From Micromonospora craterilacus (GTDB taxonomy: Bacteria > Actinomycetota > Actinomycetes > Mycobacteriales > Micromonosporaceae): a stretch of 35,964 bases of DNA. Positions 27,266-35,923 of the stretch are shown piece by piece; position 1 is the first letter of the stretch, and each line of letters begins with the position of its first letter. The translations under genes and the position numbers were made by a program. A model generated the notes under the pieces. It saw only the letters and a program-made list of their open reading frames with translations, made no database searches and was not told where the DNA came from. The stretch is taken from assembly GCF_003236315.1 (NCBI RefSeq), contig NZ_POTY01000037.1:1-35964 (forward strand), read 5' to 3'.

Positions 27266-28714
27266 ATGACGTCCTCCCAGCCAGCCGGCGCGGAACCCAC
27301 AAGGTCCACCCGCCGCACCTTCCTGACCGCGTCCGCCGCCACCGCCACCGCTGCCGCCGCTGCGGCCGTACCTCTGATTGGTGCTCCGGCCGCAGCGGCC
27401 CCCGGCGCACACCGCATCGACGGACCCGGCAAGCCGGCCAAGCCCCAGCATCCCGACAACGAGCTGAAGCGGCTCCTCGCCGAGGTCGACAAGGCGCGCA
27501 TCGAGGCCATCGTGCGGCGGCTGGCCGCGTTCGGCACCCGCCACACCCTGTCCAGCCAGACCGACCCGGAGCGTGGCATCGGCGCGGCCCGGGACTGGAT
27601 CTACCAGGAAATGCTCGGCTACGCCGCCGCCTCCGGTGGCCGGATGACCGTCGAGCTCCAGTCCTACCTGCAGGGACGGGCCTCCCGGATTCCGGTGCCG
27701 ACCCAGATCACCAACGTGATTGCCACCCTGCGCGGGGACACCGACCCGAACCGGGTGTACGTCATCACCGGGCACTACGACTCCCGGGCCAGCAACGTCG
27801 ACGACGCCGTCAGCGACGCACCGGGCGCCGACGACGACGCCTCCGGCGTGGCGGTGATCATGGAACTTGCCCGGGTGCTGGCCACCCGGCCCACCAAGGC
27901 CACCATCATCTTCGCCGCGGTCGCCGGTGAGGAGCAGGGCCTCTACGGCTCGACCCACATGGCCAAGCAGCTCAAGGCCGCCGGGGTCGACGTGCAAGGC
28001 ATGTTCAGCAACGACATCGTCGGCAGCAGCACCGCCGACGACGGCGCCCGGGACAACCGCACCGTACGGCTCTTCGCCGAGGGCGTACCGACCTCCGAGA
28101 CGCCGCAGCAGGCGACCACCCGGCTCTCGACCGGTGGCGAGAACGACGGGGCGTCCCGGCAGCTCGCCCGCTTCGTCACCGATGTCAACGCCCACAGCGT
28201 CACTGGCATGCAGGTTCGCGTGATCTACCGGCGGGACCGCTACCTGCGCGGCAGCGACCACATCCCCTTCCTCCAGGAGGGCTGGCCGGCGGGCCGGTTC
28301 ACCGAGCCGAACGAGGACTTCGCCCACCAGCACCAGAATGTCCGCGTCGTGGACGGCAAGCAGTACGGCGACCTACCCGAGTTCTGCGACTTCGACTACA
28401 TCACCCGCGCCGCCCGGGTCAACGGGGCGGCGATGTGGTCGCTGGCCCAGGCACCCGGCACCCCGAAGAACGCGACGATGGTCACCAGCGGGCTCACCAA
28501 CGACACCACGTTGCGCTGGCAGCGGGGCACGGAGGAGGACCTGGCCGGCTACGAGGTGCTCTGGCGGGAGACGACCGAGCCGGACTGGACCCACGTCATC
28601 GAGGTGGGTGACGTCACCACCGCGACCGTCGACCTGTCCAAGGACAACGTCTTCTTCGGGGTACGCGCCGTCAACCGGGACGGTTACCGCAGCCCGGTGG
28701 CGTTCCCCCGCTGA
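27266..28714 (+). CDS. Tat-exported M28 metallopeptidase
   Basis: Secreted zinc peptidase of 482 residues. A twin-arginine signal (S-T-R-R-T-F-L, RR at 16-17) leads into a long alanine-rich core ending near residue 47. The M28 catalytic domain shows the expected metal-site residues: His170 (ITGHYDSR), an aspartate in GADDDASG (187-194), Glu222/Glu223 (AGEEQG), Asp250 (SNDIVG) and His332 (SDHIPF). A fibronectin type III-like domain fills about 395-482. Aminopeptidase activity on exported or environmental peptides is the likely role. Its start has only a weak ribosome-binding site, and the 193-bp gap before it has an AT-rich patch (about 27220-27236) suited to a promoter. Confidence 0.92.
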   Translation: MTSSQPAGAEPTRSTRRTFLTASAATATAAAAAAVPLIGAPAAAAPGAHRIDGPGKPAKPQHPDNELKRLLAEVDKARIEAIVRRLAAFGTRHTLSSQTDPERGIGAARDWIYQEMLGYAAASGGRMTVELQSYLQGRASRIPVPTQITNVIATLRGDTDPNRVYVITGHYDSRASNVDDAVSDAPGADDDASGVAVIMELARVLATRPTKATIIFAAVAGEEQGLYGSTHMAKQLKAAGVDVQGMFSNDIVGSSTADDGARDNRTVRLFAEGVPTSETPQQATTRLSTGGENDGASRQLARFVTDVNAHSVTGMQVRVIYRRDRYLRGSDHIPFLQEGWPAGRFTEPNEDFAHQHQNVRVVDGKQYGDLPEFCDFDYITRAARVNGAAMWSLAQAPGTPKNATMVTSGLTNDTTLRWQRGTEEDLAGYEVLWRETTEPDWTHVIEVGDVTTATVDLSKDNVFFGVRAVNRDGYRSPVAFPR

Positions 28715-28757
28715 CGACAGCCGCTCGGTGGTTGGCGCGCCGAGCCCGTGACAAGCC

Positions 28758-28801
28758 TGGCGCGGTGGCGGGTGCGGCTTCTCGCCCTCGCCACCGCGCC
28801 A
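28758..28801 (+). terminator. Perfect 13-bp terminator hairpin after M28 peptidase
   Basis: TGGCGCGGTGGCG and CGCCACCGCGCCA pair perfectly over 13 bp around an 18-base loop, 43 bases after the peptidase stop. It lies in the 248-bp gap before the secreted four-cysteine protein. No T-tract is present. Confidence 0.65.
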
Positions 28802-28962
28802 CGCTGGTGCACAACACTCCGATCCGGCGATGCGTCGGGCCCGACGGACCACAGTGGATCGGGCCTCGAGGCCAACGCGCGCATGTCACGGCATACTGGG
28901 ATCAAGCCGGCGGGGGATTCGGCCCACGTCCAGTGGGCGTAGCCGCACCAGAGAGGACCTTC

Positions 28963-29442
28963 ATGTCTCGGACCTATCGCCGCGTGCTCGTACGTATCGG
29001 TTTGACCCTTGGCCTTGCGCTCGCCTCGGTCACGTTCGTGGCCTCGCCCGCCTCGGCACACACCCTGGGCCAGGCCGTCGTCTCGGCGCTGGGGTGCGGG
29101 TGGCCGAACGGCGCCTACACGGTGCTCACCAGGGAGGATCTCTGGGACAACCGGAACAACATGCCCTTGGGCGAGGTCTATGTGTTGTGGAGCAGCAGCT
29201 ATCAGGAGAACTGCGTGCTCACCCTCAGGGTCGGCCGGGCAGACGGCGTCGCCAGCTACACCGAGGCCGTCCTGGAGCGCCAGGGCATGAGGACCGTCCG
29301 GGACGAGGGGAACTACGCCCACTACGCGGCGGCCAGCGGCTACGCCGCCGGCACCTGCATCCGGTGGACGGGATCCATCGGGGCGATCTACGGCGGAGGA
29401 ATCTACGGCACCACCAGCACCGTGTGGAGGTACTGCGGATAG
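28963..29442 (+). CDS. Small secreted four-cysteine protein
   Basis: A 159-residue precursor with a Sec signal peptide: basic start, hydrophobic core and a likely cut after A-S-P-A-S-A at residue 32. The mature protein of about 127 residues has four cysteines (45, 84, 132, 158), allowing two disulfides, and ends with a Gly/Tyr-rich IYGGGIYGT stretch and a terminal W-R-Y-C-G. I recognise no family. The ATG at 28963 follows AGAGGA. It stands alone, with terminator-like hairpins on both sides. Confidence 0.82.
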   Translation: MSRTYRRVLVRIGLTLGLALASVTFVASPASAHTLGQAVVSALGCGWPNGAYTVLTREDLWDNRNNMPLGEVYVLWSSSYQENCVLTLRVGRADGVASYTEAVLERQGMRTVRDEGNYAHYAAASGYAAGTCIRWTGSIGAIYGGGIYGTTSTVWRYCG

Positions 29443-29476
29443 CACCGCACGGCGGCGGTGGAACTGTCGTACCGGT

Positions 29477-29503
29477 CCGCCATGACCTTGTTCGTCATGG
29501 CGG
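29477..29503. terminator. Bidirectional terminator hairpin
   Basis: CCGCCATGAC and GTCATGGCGG form a perfect 10-bp stem with a 7-base loop between the convergent secreted protein and SDR genes. Outer bases ACCGG/CCGGT can extend the structure after a bulge. Confidence 0.65.
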
Positions 29504-29530
29504 CGCCGGTTCGGAGTGACGGATGGCGTT

Positions 29531-30325
29531 TCAGTTGAGCAGCTTCTCCGTGAGATCCATCAAGCGTTCGGCGTTCTGCGGGTCGAGCGTGGGAAAGCTG
29601 GCCGGAAGTCGCTTGTTCCGGTCGACGGCGGTCAGCGGCGCGGCCGGCGGCGTGTCGAGGAACTGGTGAATCGGGGCCACCGAGTCCGCGACGGGTCGGG
29701 CCGCCACCGACAGCGCCGCCAGCAGCCCGCGGACGACCAGCGGGAGCGCGCTACGGTCGCCGCTCTTGGTGAAGCCGGGATGGTAGAGCACGTACCGGGC
29801 GCGGCTGCCGGACTGCTGGGTGAAGCCCACACCGAGCAGGTCGTTGGCACGACCGGCCTGTAGTTGTGCGGTGACGGCCGAATAGCCCGACGCCAGTTGC
29901 GGGTCAGCCCAGCGCACCCCGCCTTTGGTGACGCCGACGCCAGCAATGTTCACGATCACCGGCGCGGTAGCCCGGTCCAGAGCTTCACGCAGACCGAAGC
30001 TGAGCAGATAGCGACTGAGGTAGTAGAGCGCGAACGTGCGCTCCAGGCCCTCTGAGGTCACGATCCGACGCGGCGCCACGGCATTGGCGAACAGCGTCAG
30101 CGCGTCCACGACCTGATACTCGGTGAGGATGTGCTCGACGACCTGCCGGGTCTCGGCCACGCTGGACAGGTCGACGGGAACGAAGGTGATAGCGCCGTCC
30201 GCCAGCGCCTCGCCGCGTTCGCGGTTGCGGCCGAGCACCAGAACCCGGTCGCCGCGTTCGGCCCGTCCGAGGGCGAACGCGCGCCCCATTCCGTTGGTGC
30301 CGCCACTGACCACCACGACTCCCAT
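29531..30325 (-). CDS. SDR-like oxidoreductase with altered active site
   Basis: A 264-residue protein of the short-chain dehydrogenase fold. The N-terminal cofactor motif is SGGTNGMG (7-14), with an Arg-rich turn (GRNRERG) that suggests NADP(H). In the active-site region the usual Y-x-x-x-K reads Y-S-A-V-T, so the catalytic lysine appears to be missing or displaced; activity is therefore uncertain. The ATG at 30325 has a good GGAGG site. It is divergent from an HxlR regulator across 76 bp and probably under its control. Confidence 0.85.
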   Translation of the reverse strand: MGVVVVSGGTNGMGRAFALGRAERGDRVLVLGRNRERGEALADGAITFVPVDLSSVAETRQVVEHILTEYQVVDALTLFANAVAPRRIVTSEGLERTFALYYLSRYLLSFGLREALDRATAPVIVNIAGVGVTKGGVRWADPQLASGYSAVTAQLQAGRANDLLGVGFTQQSGSRARYVLYHPGFTKSGDRSALPLVVRGLLAALSVAARPVADSVAPIHQFLDTPPAAPLTAVDRNKRLPASFPTLDPQNAERLMDLTEKLLN

Positions 30326-30401
30326 GTCGCCTCCACTACCGTTCTTCCCTGGCCGGCTCATCCTGGGCAGATGATCGGCGGAGGCGAAAGAAGGCACTTT
30401 C

Positions 30402-30806
30402 ATGGCCACAAGTAACACCGGTGTGCGTACCCTGCTGGGCAGCCATCGATTGCCGAATCCCGTTCCGGCCGGCGAGTACGCGCGTTGTCCGGCCACCGAC
30501 GTGCTGCGGCGGGTGAGCGACAAATGGACGCTGCTGCTGATCACCTTGCTCGGCCAGCGGCCGTACCGGTTCAACGAGTTGCATCGGGCGGTGGACGGCA
30601 TCAGTCAGCGGATGCTCACCCGAACGCTGCGCACCTTGAAGAGCGACGGCCTGGTCGAACGTGAAGTTTTTCCGACGTTGCCGCCGAGCGTCGAGTACCG
30701 GCTGACGCCACTCGGCGTCAGCCTGCTGGAGCCGCTCTCCGCGCTGGCCGGCTGGGCGGTCGACCACCACGCCGAGATCGAGGCGGCACGTCAGCGCCGC
30801 ACCTGA
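30402..30806 (+). CDS. HxlR-family transcriptional regulator
   Basis: A 134-residue winged-helix regulator of the HxlR type. Typical features are the N-terminal CPATDVLRRVSDKWTLLLI segment with its conserved cysteine, the RFNELHRAVDGISQRMLTRTLRTL recognition region and the wing ending in EYRLTPLG. Members of this family often respond to aldehydes, quinones or redox stress. It is divergent from the SDR-like gene, the natural target. Its 3' end overlaps the convergent DHFR-like gene by 16 bp. GAAGG precedes the ATG. Confidence 0.92.
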   Translation: MATSNTGVRTLLGSHRLPNPVPAGEYARCPATDVLRRVSDKWTLLLITLLGQRPYRFNELHRAVDGISQRMLTRTLRTLKSDGLVEREVFPTLPPSVEYRLTPLGVSLLEPLSALAGWAVDHHAEIEAARQRRT

Positions 30807-31429
30807 GCTGAGGACAGCACGCGGTAGGTCAGGTGCGTGACCGAGGTCGTAGCCCGCGACTTCACCTGCTCGAGGTCAAGTGGCGGGACGCCCTCGAACA
30901 GCCGTGTGCCGGCACCGAGGGTGAGCGGCACGATGTGCAACCGCAGTTCGTCGATCAGGCCGGCGGCAAGGTACTGGTTGACGGTGGTCGCGCCGCCGGC
31001 GATCGCGACGTCGCCGTCGCCGGCCGCCGCGCGTGCCTGTGCCAGTGCCGACTCGATGCCCTCGGTGACGAAGTAGAACGTGGTGCCGCCGTCCATCGGC
31101 TGCGGGCCCCGCGCGTGGTGGGTGAGCACGAAGACCGGGGCGTGGAACGGCGGATCCTCGCCCCACCAGCCGTTCCACTGCCGATCCCACTCACCACGCA
31201 CCGGGCCGAACATGTTGCGCCCCATGATGAATGCGTTGGCGGTGGTCATCTGGTCGACCTCGGCCCGGTTCTCGTCGGGCGTGTCGAACATCCAGGAGTG
31301 CAGCCTGCCGCCCGAGCCGTCGCCGCCGTCGTCGCCGAACGGGCGTTCCTCGGTCTGGTGGAGCCCGGCCGAGTACCCGTCGACCGAGACCGTGATGTCG
31401 CAGATCACCCTGCCAAGTCGTTCGGTCAT
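30791..31429 (-). CDS. RibD C-terminal/DHFR-like reductase
   Basis: A 212-residue member of the RibD C-terminal/dihydrofolate reductase fold. It begins with an ICDITVSVDGYSAG strand-turn, contains NAFIMGRNMFGPVRGEW and ends with GDVAIAGGATTVNQYLAAGLIDELRLHIVPLTLGAGTRLF, a signature of the YyaP/YwjB-type group. A NADPH-dependent reductase activity is plausible, but the substrate is unknown. GAGGAG lies upstream of the ATG at 31429. It overlaps the convergent hxlR gene. Confidence 0.9.
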   Translation of the reverse strand: MTERLGRVICDITVSVDGYSAGLHQTEERPFGDDGGDGSGGRLHSWMFDTPDENRAEVDQMTTANAFIMGRNMFGPVRGEWDRQWNGWWGEDPPFHAPVFVLTHHARGPQPMDGGTTFYFVTEGIESALAQARAAAGDGDVAIAGGATTVNQYLAAGLIDELRLHIVPLTLGAGTRLFEGVPPLDLEQVKSRATTSVTHLTYRVLSSAQVRR

Positions 31430-31508
31430 CGCTCTCTACTCCTCGCAGCGACCTCGGTCGCCTTCGCGGTGAGCTTCCTGTCATCTGCTTTCGGGGCTGC
31501 CGGCCCGG

Positions 31509-31850
31509 TCACTCGCCCAGTCGCTGACGGGCAAGGAACTTCGGCACCACCATCCGCCACGCCTCGCTCACCAGCTCGGTCATGCGATCGTGTTCGAGGC
31601 GGTCGAGGTGGCAGCAGACCCACTGGAAACGCAGGTCGGCCGTGCCGGGCAGGAAGAACAGCCCCGGCTCGGCGGCGACCAGGGCGGCGCGTTCCTCTCT
31701 GGGGAAAGCGAAACCCATAGTCGTCTCGTCGCGGGAGAACGCCACGTAGACGATCGCGCCAACCCGGAACTTCACCCGGTCGCGGACCAGGTGCTCGGTG
31801 GTGCGGGGCAGCGTGAGCGCCAGCGCCCGGACGTCGGCGACGGTGACCAT
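31509..31850 (-). CDS. MmcQ/YjbR-family protein
   Basis: A 113-residue protein of the MmcQ/YjbR (double-wing, CyaY-like fold) family, seen in the N-terminal ADVRALALTLPRTTEHLV segment, the VKFRVGAIVYVAFS strand pair and the FLARQRLGE end. Members are thought to bind DNA or act as small accessory proteins; no precise role is known. The ATG at 31850 is chosen over one 14 codons upstream because it starts at the usual family position. Confidence 0.85.
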   Translation of the reverse strand: MVTVADVRALALTLPRTTEHLVRDRVKFRVGAIVYVAFSRDETTMGFAFPREERAALVAAEPGLFFLPGTADLRFQWVCCHLDRLEHDRMTELVSEAWRMVVPKFLARQRLGE

Positions 31851-31917
31851 GCCAGCACCGTATCGGCGCCGTACGACAGTTGCCGGCCGCACCGCGTCTT
31901 GCTCTGCGCTTTCGCTT

Positions 31918-31947
31918 GGCTGTAGGGCCGCGAGCGGCCCTACAGCC
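31918..31947 (-). terminator. Perfect 14-bp terminator hairpin of ABC exporter operon
   Basis: GGCTGTAGGGCCGC and GCGGCCCTACAGCC pair perfectly over 14 bp with almost no loop, starting 12 bases beyond the FtsX permease stop. Placement right after the operon end supports termination despite the lack of a T-tract. Confidence 0.75.
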
Positions 31948-31958
31948 GCCGACGGCTG

Positions 31959-33722
31959 TCAGCTCGGTGCGGACCGGAGTGTGTCCACGACCGGGCGCCG
32001 GGTGGCAACCATCGCGGGGATGGCGGTGAGCGCGGCGATGGCGAACAGGACGCCGAGTGCGGTGGCGAGCAGCCAGGAACCAGGTGGGTACTGGACCTCG
32101 TCGGTGCTGAGGGAGGCAACAAGCCCGATGCCGGCCGGGGTCCCGATGGCGACGCCGGGTATGGCGGGAAGCAGTTGCGCTGCCGCCAGGCCGATGCCGG
32201 CCTGCGCGGGCGTGGCACCGAGCGTCCGCGCGACGGCCAGCGGCTGCCGTGCGTCGAGAACCGCCGTCCAGGTGCTCACCACGGCGTTGACGAGCGCAAG
32301 GATGCACAGCACGACGGTGAGGAGGAGCATGGCCTGCTCGCCCCGTTCCCACCGGGGATTGGCAAGTTGCGTGTAGCCGAGGTCAAAGCGCACTACCCGG
32401 GTGTTGACCATGAGTATGGCGACGAGCGTGGTCGTGGTGATCAGGGTGTTCACGGTGACCAGCCGGGCACGACGCGGTCGGCGCGCGTTGATGCGTACCC
32501 CGATCAGCAGGGCGGTGGGCAGCTGCCGCGACAGCCAGATGCGCCACCGCCGGCGCCGCGGTGGCGTTGCGGCGTCGGCCAGGGCGTGCGCGGTGCTGGA
32601 GGCCGCGGCGCGTATTACCGGTACCAGGGTCGCCGCCACCGCGATCATGAGGGCGAGGGCCACGACGGCGATCACCATGCGCAGCGCGGGGGGCTGGGCG
32701 TTGACGGACCCGATGAGTCCGGCGCTGGGGCGGATCAGCACGGGTGCGGCGAACCAACCCGCGGCCAAACCCGTGGCGGCGGCGGCAAGCCCGATCACGA
32801 GGTACTCGGCGAGGTGGACGGCGGCGATCATGGCCGGTCCGGCACCGACGGCCTTGAGCAGCCCCACCCGGCGGCGCTGGCCGATGATCCGGCCGGCGAC
32901 GATGCCGGCGACGCCGGCCAGCGCAAGGCCGGTGAGCAGCCAACTGCCGACGAGCAACACCGTTCGCGCGTCGCGGTAGAGCCGACCGTTGAGGTGGCCG
33001 ATCTCCTGCCAGGTGGTGAGTTGCTCGCTGACGGTGTACGTGTTGCTGGCCGCCGGGTCGGCGAGTTTGAGATTCAGCGTGTACGACAGCGGCTGTTCGC
33101 CGGCGAGCGTGGCGATGTCGCTGCGGTCGACCCAGACCAGGCCGCCGCGCTCGACCAGAATGCTGCCCGGGTAGTGCCACCCGGCGTACGGATATGTCGC
33201 TCTCGCGGCGGTGACCGCGGTCCCGGTCACGCGCAGCGGATGGCCGCCGATGTTGACGGTGTCGCCGGTGCGGATGCTGAGGGCGTCGGCGAAGGCGCGC
33301 TCGACGACCACGCCGCCGGGGCGTACCCAGGTGCCGTCGGTCACGGCGGGCCGGTTGGTCGTTACGGGTGCGGTGTCCCGGCCCTCGACGACGGTGTGCG
33401 CGGACTTACCGTAGGCCGTCATCGTCAGGTAGGCGATCGGGAAGGGGCCGCTGTGATCGGTGACGCCGGCCGCGGTGGTCAGCGATGCGAGTTCGTCCAA
33501 CGCGGCCTGGCCGGTGGCCCGGGGTGTCACGATCACGTCCGGGCCGGCGGTGGCGGTCCGGGTCTGCTGGTACGGCCGGTCGGCGACGTCGTTGAGGGTG
33601 AGGCCGAGGGTCAGCGTGGCGGTAGCGGCGGTGATGGCGACCAGCAGCAGCGCCGTCTCCGTTCGACGCCGGCGCAGATCCCGCACCAGCAGCCGACACA
33701 CGAGCAACAGGCGGCCGGCCAC
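31959..33722 (-). CDS. FtsX-like ABC transporter permease
   Basis: A 587-residue membrane protein of the MacB/FtsX type. It has an N-terminal membrane helix (about 20-42), a large extracellular domain to about residue 240, then two FtsX blocks (one with RRRVGLLKAVGAGPAM, one with ARTLGATPAQAG), each with several membrane helices. It partners the ATPase directly upstream. The GTG at 33722 is chosen because it lies 1 base after the ATPase stop, with GGGTGG nearby; an in-frame ATG at 33794 would add 24 residues inside the ATPase gene. Function is likely export of a lipid, peptide or drug, or membrane signalling. Confidence 0.88.
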   Translation of the reverse strand: MAGRLLLVCRLLVRDLRRRRTETALLLVAITAATATLTLGLTLNDVADRPYQQTRTATAGPDVIVTPRATGQAALDELASLTTAAGVTDHSGPFPIAYLTMTAYGKSAHTVVEGRDTAPVTTNRPAVTDGTWVRPGGVVVERAFADALSIRTGDTVNIGGHPLRVTGTAVTAARATYPYAGWHYPGSILVERGGLVWVDRSDIATLAGEQPLSYTLNLKLADPAASNTYTVSEQLTTWQEIGHLNGRLYRDARTVLLVGSWLLTGLALAGVAGIVAGRIIGQRRRVGLLKAVGAGPAMIAAVHLAEYLVIGLAAAATGLAAGWFAAPVLIRPSAGLIGSVNAQPPALRMVIAVVALALMIAVAATLVPVIRAAASSTAHALADAATPPRRRRWRIWLSRQLPTALLIGVRINARRPRRARLVTVNTLITTTTLVAILMVNTRVVRFDLGYTQLANPRWERGEQAMLLLTVVLCILALVNAVVSTWTAVLDARQPLAVARTLGATPAQAGIGLAAAQLLPAIPGVAIGTPAGIGLVASLSTDEVQYPPGSWLLATALGVLFAIAALTAIPAMVATRRPVVDTLRSAPS

Positions 33723-33723
33723 G

Positions 33724-34449
33724 TCAGCGCCACCCGCGATGGCCGGTACCGGTGGCACTGACGAGTTGGCTGTCGTCGGCGAACGCCCCGTCACGCATGG
33801 CGATCACCCGGTCCGCGACCGCCGCGATCCGGGCGTCGTGGGTGACCATCACGAGGGTCTGTCCCGCGGTACGCAGTTCCTCGAACAACCGCAGCACGTC
33901 CAGGGTGGCGGCGCTGTCCAGGTTGCCGGTCGGCTCGTCGGCGAGCACCACCAGCGGCTCGTTGCTCAGCGCGCGGGCGATGGCGACACGTTGGCGCTGG
34001 CCACCGGAGAGCGCCGAGGGCAGGTGCGTGGCGCGATCGGCGAGCCCGACCCGGTCCAGCAAGTGCAGGGCGCGCCGACGCGCTCGGCGGGGCGACTGAC
34101 CGGCCAGCAGTGCCGCCAGTTCGACGTTCTCCACCGCGGTGAGCTCGTCCATGAGGTGGAACGCCTGGAAGACGAACCCGACGGTGTCTCGCCGCAGCCG
34201 GGCCAGGGCCCGTTCGCTCATCGTGTCGATCCGATGGCCAGCCAGCCACACCTGCCCGCCCGTCGGGCGTTGCAGCCCGCCAAGCAGGTGCAACAGCGTG
34301 GACTTGCCGCAGCCGCTGGGCCCCATGACCGCCAGCGCCTGCCCGGCGGGTACGTCCAGGTCGACGTCGTCGACCGCGCGCACCAGCCCGCTGTCCCAGC
34401 CATATCGCCGGGTCAAGCCGCGGGCCCGCAGTATCGTCGATCCGGTCAC
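33724..34449 (-). CDS. ABC transporter ATPase (MacB/LolD-type)
   Basis: A 241-residue ATPase with Walker A GPSGCGKS (43-50), signature LSGGQ (147-151), Walker B followed by ADEPTGNLDS (about 170-179) and an H-loop VTHD. The DEPTGNLDS wording is characteristic of the MacB/LolD/FtsE group that pairs with FtsX-like permeases. The GTG start overlaps the padR stop (GTGA at 34446-34449). Operon order padR-ATPase-permease implies control of the transporter by PadR. Confidence 0.92.
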   Translation of the reverse strand: MTGSTILRARGLTRRYGWDSGLVRAVDDVDLDVPAGQALAVMGPSGCGKSTLLHLLGGLQRPTGGQVWLAGHRIDTMSERALARLRRDTVGFVFQAFHLMDELTAVENVELAALLAGQSPRRARRRALHLLDRVGLADRATHLPSALSGGQRQRVAIARALSNEPLVVLADEPTGNLDSAATLDVLRLFEELRTAGQTLVMVTHDARIAAVADRVIAMRDGAFADDSQLVSATGTGHRGWR

Positions 34450-35003
34450 GCCCCCGCCTTCCAGCCAGTCCGGTCACACTCGGTCCACATGCGCTCGCAC
34501 GCCTCCAACCACTCCAGGTCGGCCCGCAGCCGCAACACGACACCCTCCAGCAGTAACGCGGCAACCGGATCCACCGACCGGTCCAGCGCGGCCCGCTGGG
34601 CATCCCGCAGCCGGCGCAACACCTCCCGCCGCTGGGCGTCGACCAGCGCCACGGGATCGGCCAGCCGGGCAGCCGCGGCGGCCACCAGCTTGAGATGGAA
34701 CTCCGACAGGTCCGGCTTCGGCCAGCTCACCTCGGTCAGCCAGGCACCGACCCGCTGCTGCCCGGCCGGGGTCAGCGCATAGACCCGACGGTCGGGGCGG
34801 TCCGGCAGGCCCTCGGCCCGCTCCGAGGTCACCAGCCCGGCCTTCGCCAGCCGGCCCAGCGTCACGTAGATCTGCCCGGCGTTCATCGCCTCGCCGAGCG
34901 GGCCGAGCGCGTCACGCATCCGGCTGCGCAACTCGTACCCGTGCGTCGGCTCCTTCGCCAGCATGGCCAGCACCACGTCCTGCACCCAGGGCACACCCTT
35001 CAT
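34446..35003 (-). CDS. PadR-family transcriptional regulator
   Basis: A 185-residue PadR regulator. Its N-terminal winged helix (about 5-85) includes LAKEPTHGYELRSRM and AGQIYVTLGRLAKAGLVTSE. The C-terminal helical part (about 95-180) fits the Vir_act_alpha_C dimerisation domain. It heads the operon with the ABC exporter genes. An inverted repeat covers its own start region, and the leader is very short, with a TATCTA -10-like hexamer (35016-35021) placing transcription start within about 10 bases of the ATG. Confidence 0.92.
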   Translation of the reverse strand: MKGVPWVQDVVLAMLAKEPTHGYELRSRMRDALGPLGEAMNAGQIYVTLGRLAKAGLVTSERAEGLPDRPDRRVYALTPAGQQRVGAWLTEVSWPKPDLSEFHLKLVAAAAARLADPVALVDAQRREVLRRLRDAQRAALDRSVDPVAALLLEGVVLRLRADLEWLEACERMWTECDRTGWKAGA

Positions 35004-35020
35004 CTAGATCGCCAATAGAT
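35002..35020. promoter_or_regulatory. Candidate PadR operator
   Basis: ATCTA (35002-35006) and TAGAT (35016-35020) form an inverted repeat with a 9-base spacer, in an AT-rich patch overlapping the padR ATG and a possible -10 hexamer. Autoregulation by PadR at such sites is common. The arms are short, so this is tentative. Confidence 0.4.
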
Positions 35021-35137
35021 AACCGCTAGCCATTGCGGTGTCAAATCCGGCGGGGTGTGCGGAGGCCGTTGCGGTGGCACCGTGAACGGGTCGCCGGACG
35101 AGGGAGGTGTCCGCACGACCGTGCCACCATCCGGGGT

Positions 35138-35923
35138 TCAACCCTCGGCGTCGTCGGTGCGCGGCCGGGCGCCGGCGATGAACGTGTCGAGCGCCGGCCC
35201 GTGCAGCACGCCGCCGGGCAGCGGATCCCGCAGCGCCCGCACCACCAGGCGCGCCACGGGCAGTCGGTGCAGGCGCGGCGCCGCAGCGAGCACCACGTTG
35301 CCGTACCGCCGGCCGCGCAGCATCCGCCGGTCGGCGACGACGCACACATCGGCGAAGACCGCCCGCAGGGTGGCCGCCTGCACCCGGGTCAGGGCCAGGG
35401 GCGGCAGGTCCGTGACATTGACCAGGTAGATGCCGTCCGGTCGCAGCACCCGGGCGACCTCGGCAGCGAACGCCACGGTGGCCACGTGCGGCGGCATCCG
35501 GGCCGCCCGATAGATGTCGGCGAGCACCAGGTCGTACGCGCCGGCGGGGCCCGCGGCGACCGCATCCCGTGCGTCCGCGACATGAACCTCGACACCGGCC
35601 GGCCGGAGCGGCAGGTCGCGCGCCACCAGCTCGACCACAGCCGGATCCCGCTCCACGACCACCTGCGCCGAGCCGGGCCGGGTCGCAGCGACATAACGCG
35701 GCAGTGTCAGCGCACCGCCGCCAAGGTGCAGCACGTCCAACGGTTCACCGGCCGGCGCGGCGAGATCGCAGACGGCGGCCATCCGACGGACATACTCGAA
35801 GTGCAGGTACGTGGGATCAGCGACATCCACGTACGACTGCTCCACACCGCCGGCCAGAAGCGTGCGCCCGGTGGGCCGGACCGGATCGACGACCAACTCA
35901 AGCCGGTCGTCGGATGCCTCCAT
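35138..35923 (-). CDS. Spermidine synthase-like protein
   Basis: A 261-residue protein of the polyamine aminopropyltransferase/methyltransferase fold. It has a glycine-rich loop LGGGALTLPR (67-76), an acidic residue after the second strand (Glu91 in VVVERDP) and VADARD (115-120), matching the spermidine-synthase-like group common in actinobacteria. True aminopropyl transfer is not certain, since many such proteins lack polyamine activity. The ATG at 35923 has no clear ribosome-binding site. The 134-bp gap on its downstream side holds a weak 8-bp inverted repeat (35073-35080 / 35121-35128). Confidence 0.85.
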   Translation of the reverse strand: MEASDDRLELVVDPVRPTGRTLLAGGVEQSYVDVADPTYLHFEYVRRMAAVCDLAAPAGEPLDVLHLGGGALTLPRYVAATRPGSAQVVVERDPAVVELVARDLPLRPAGVEVHVADARDAVAAGPAGAYDLVLADIYRAARMPPHVATVAFAAEVARVLRPDGIYLVNVTDLPPLALTRVQAATLRAVFADVCVVADRRMLRGRRYGNVVLAAAPRLHRLPVARLVVRALRDPLPGGVLHGPALDTFIAGARPRTDDAEG

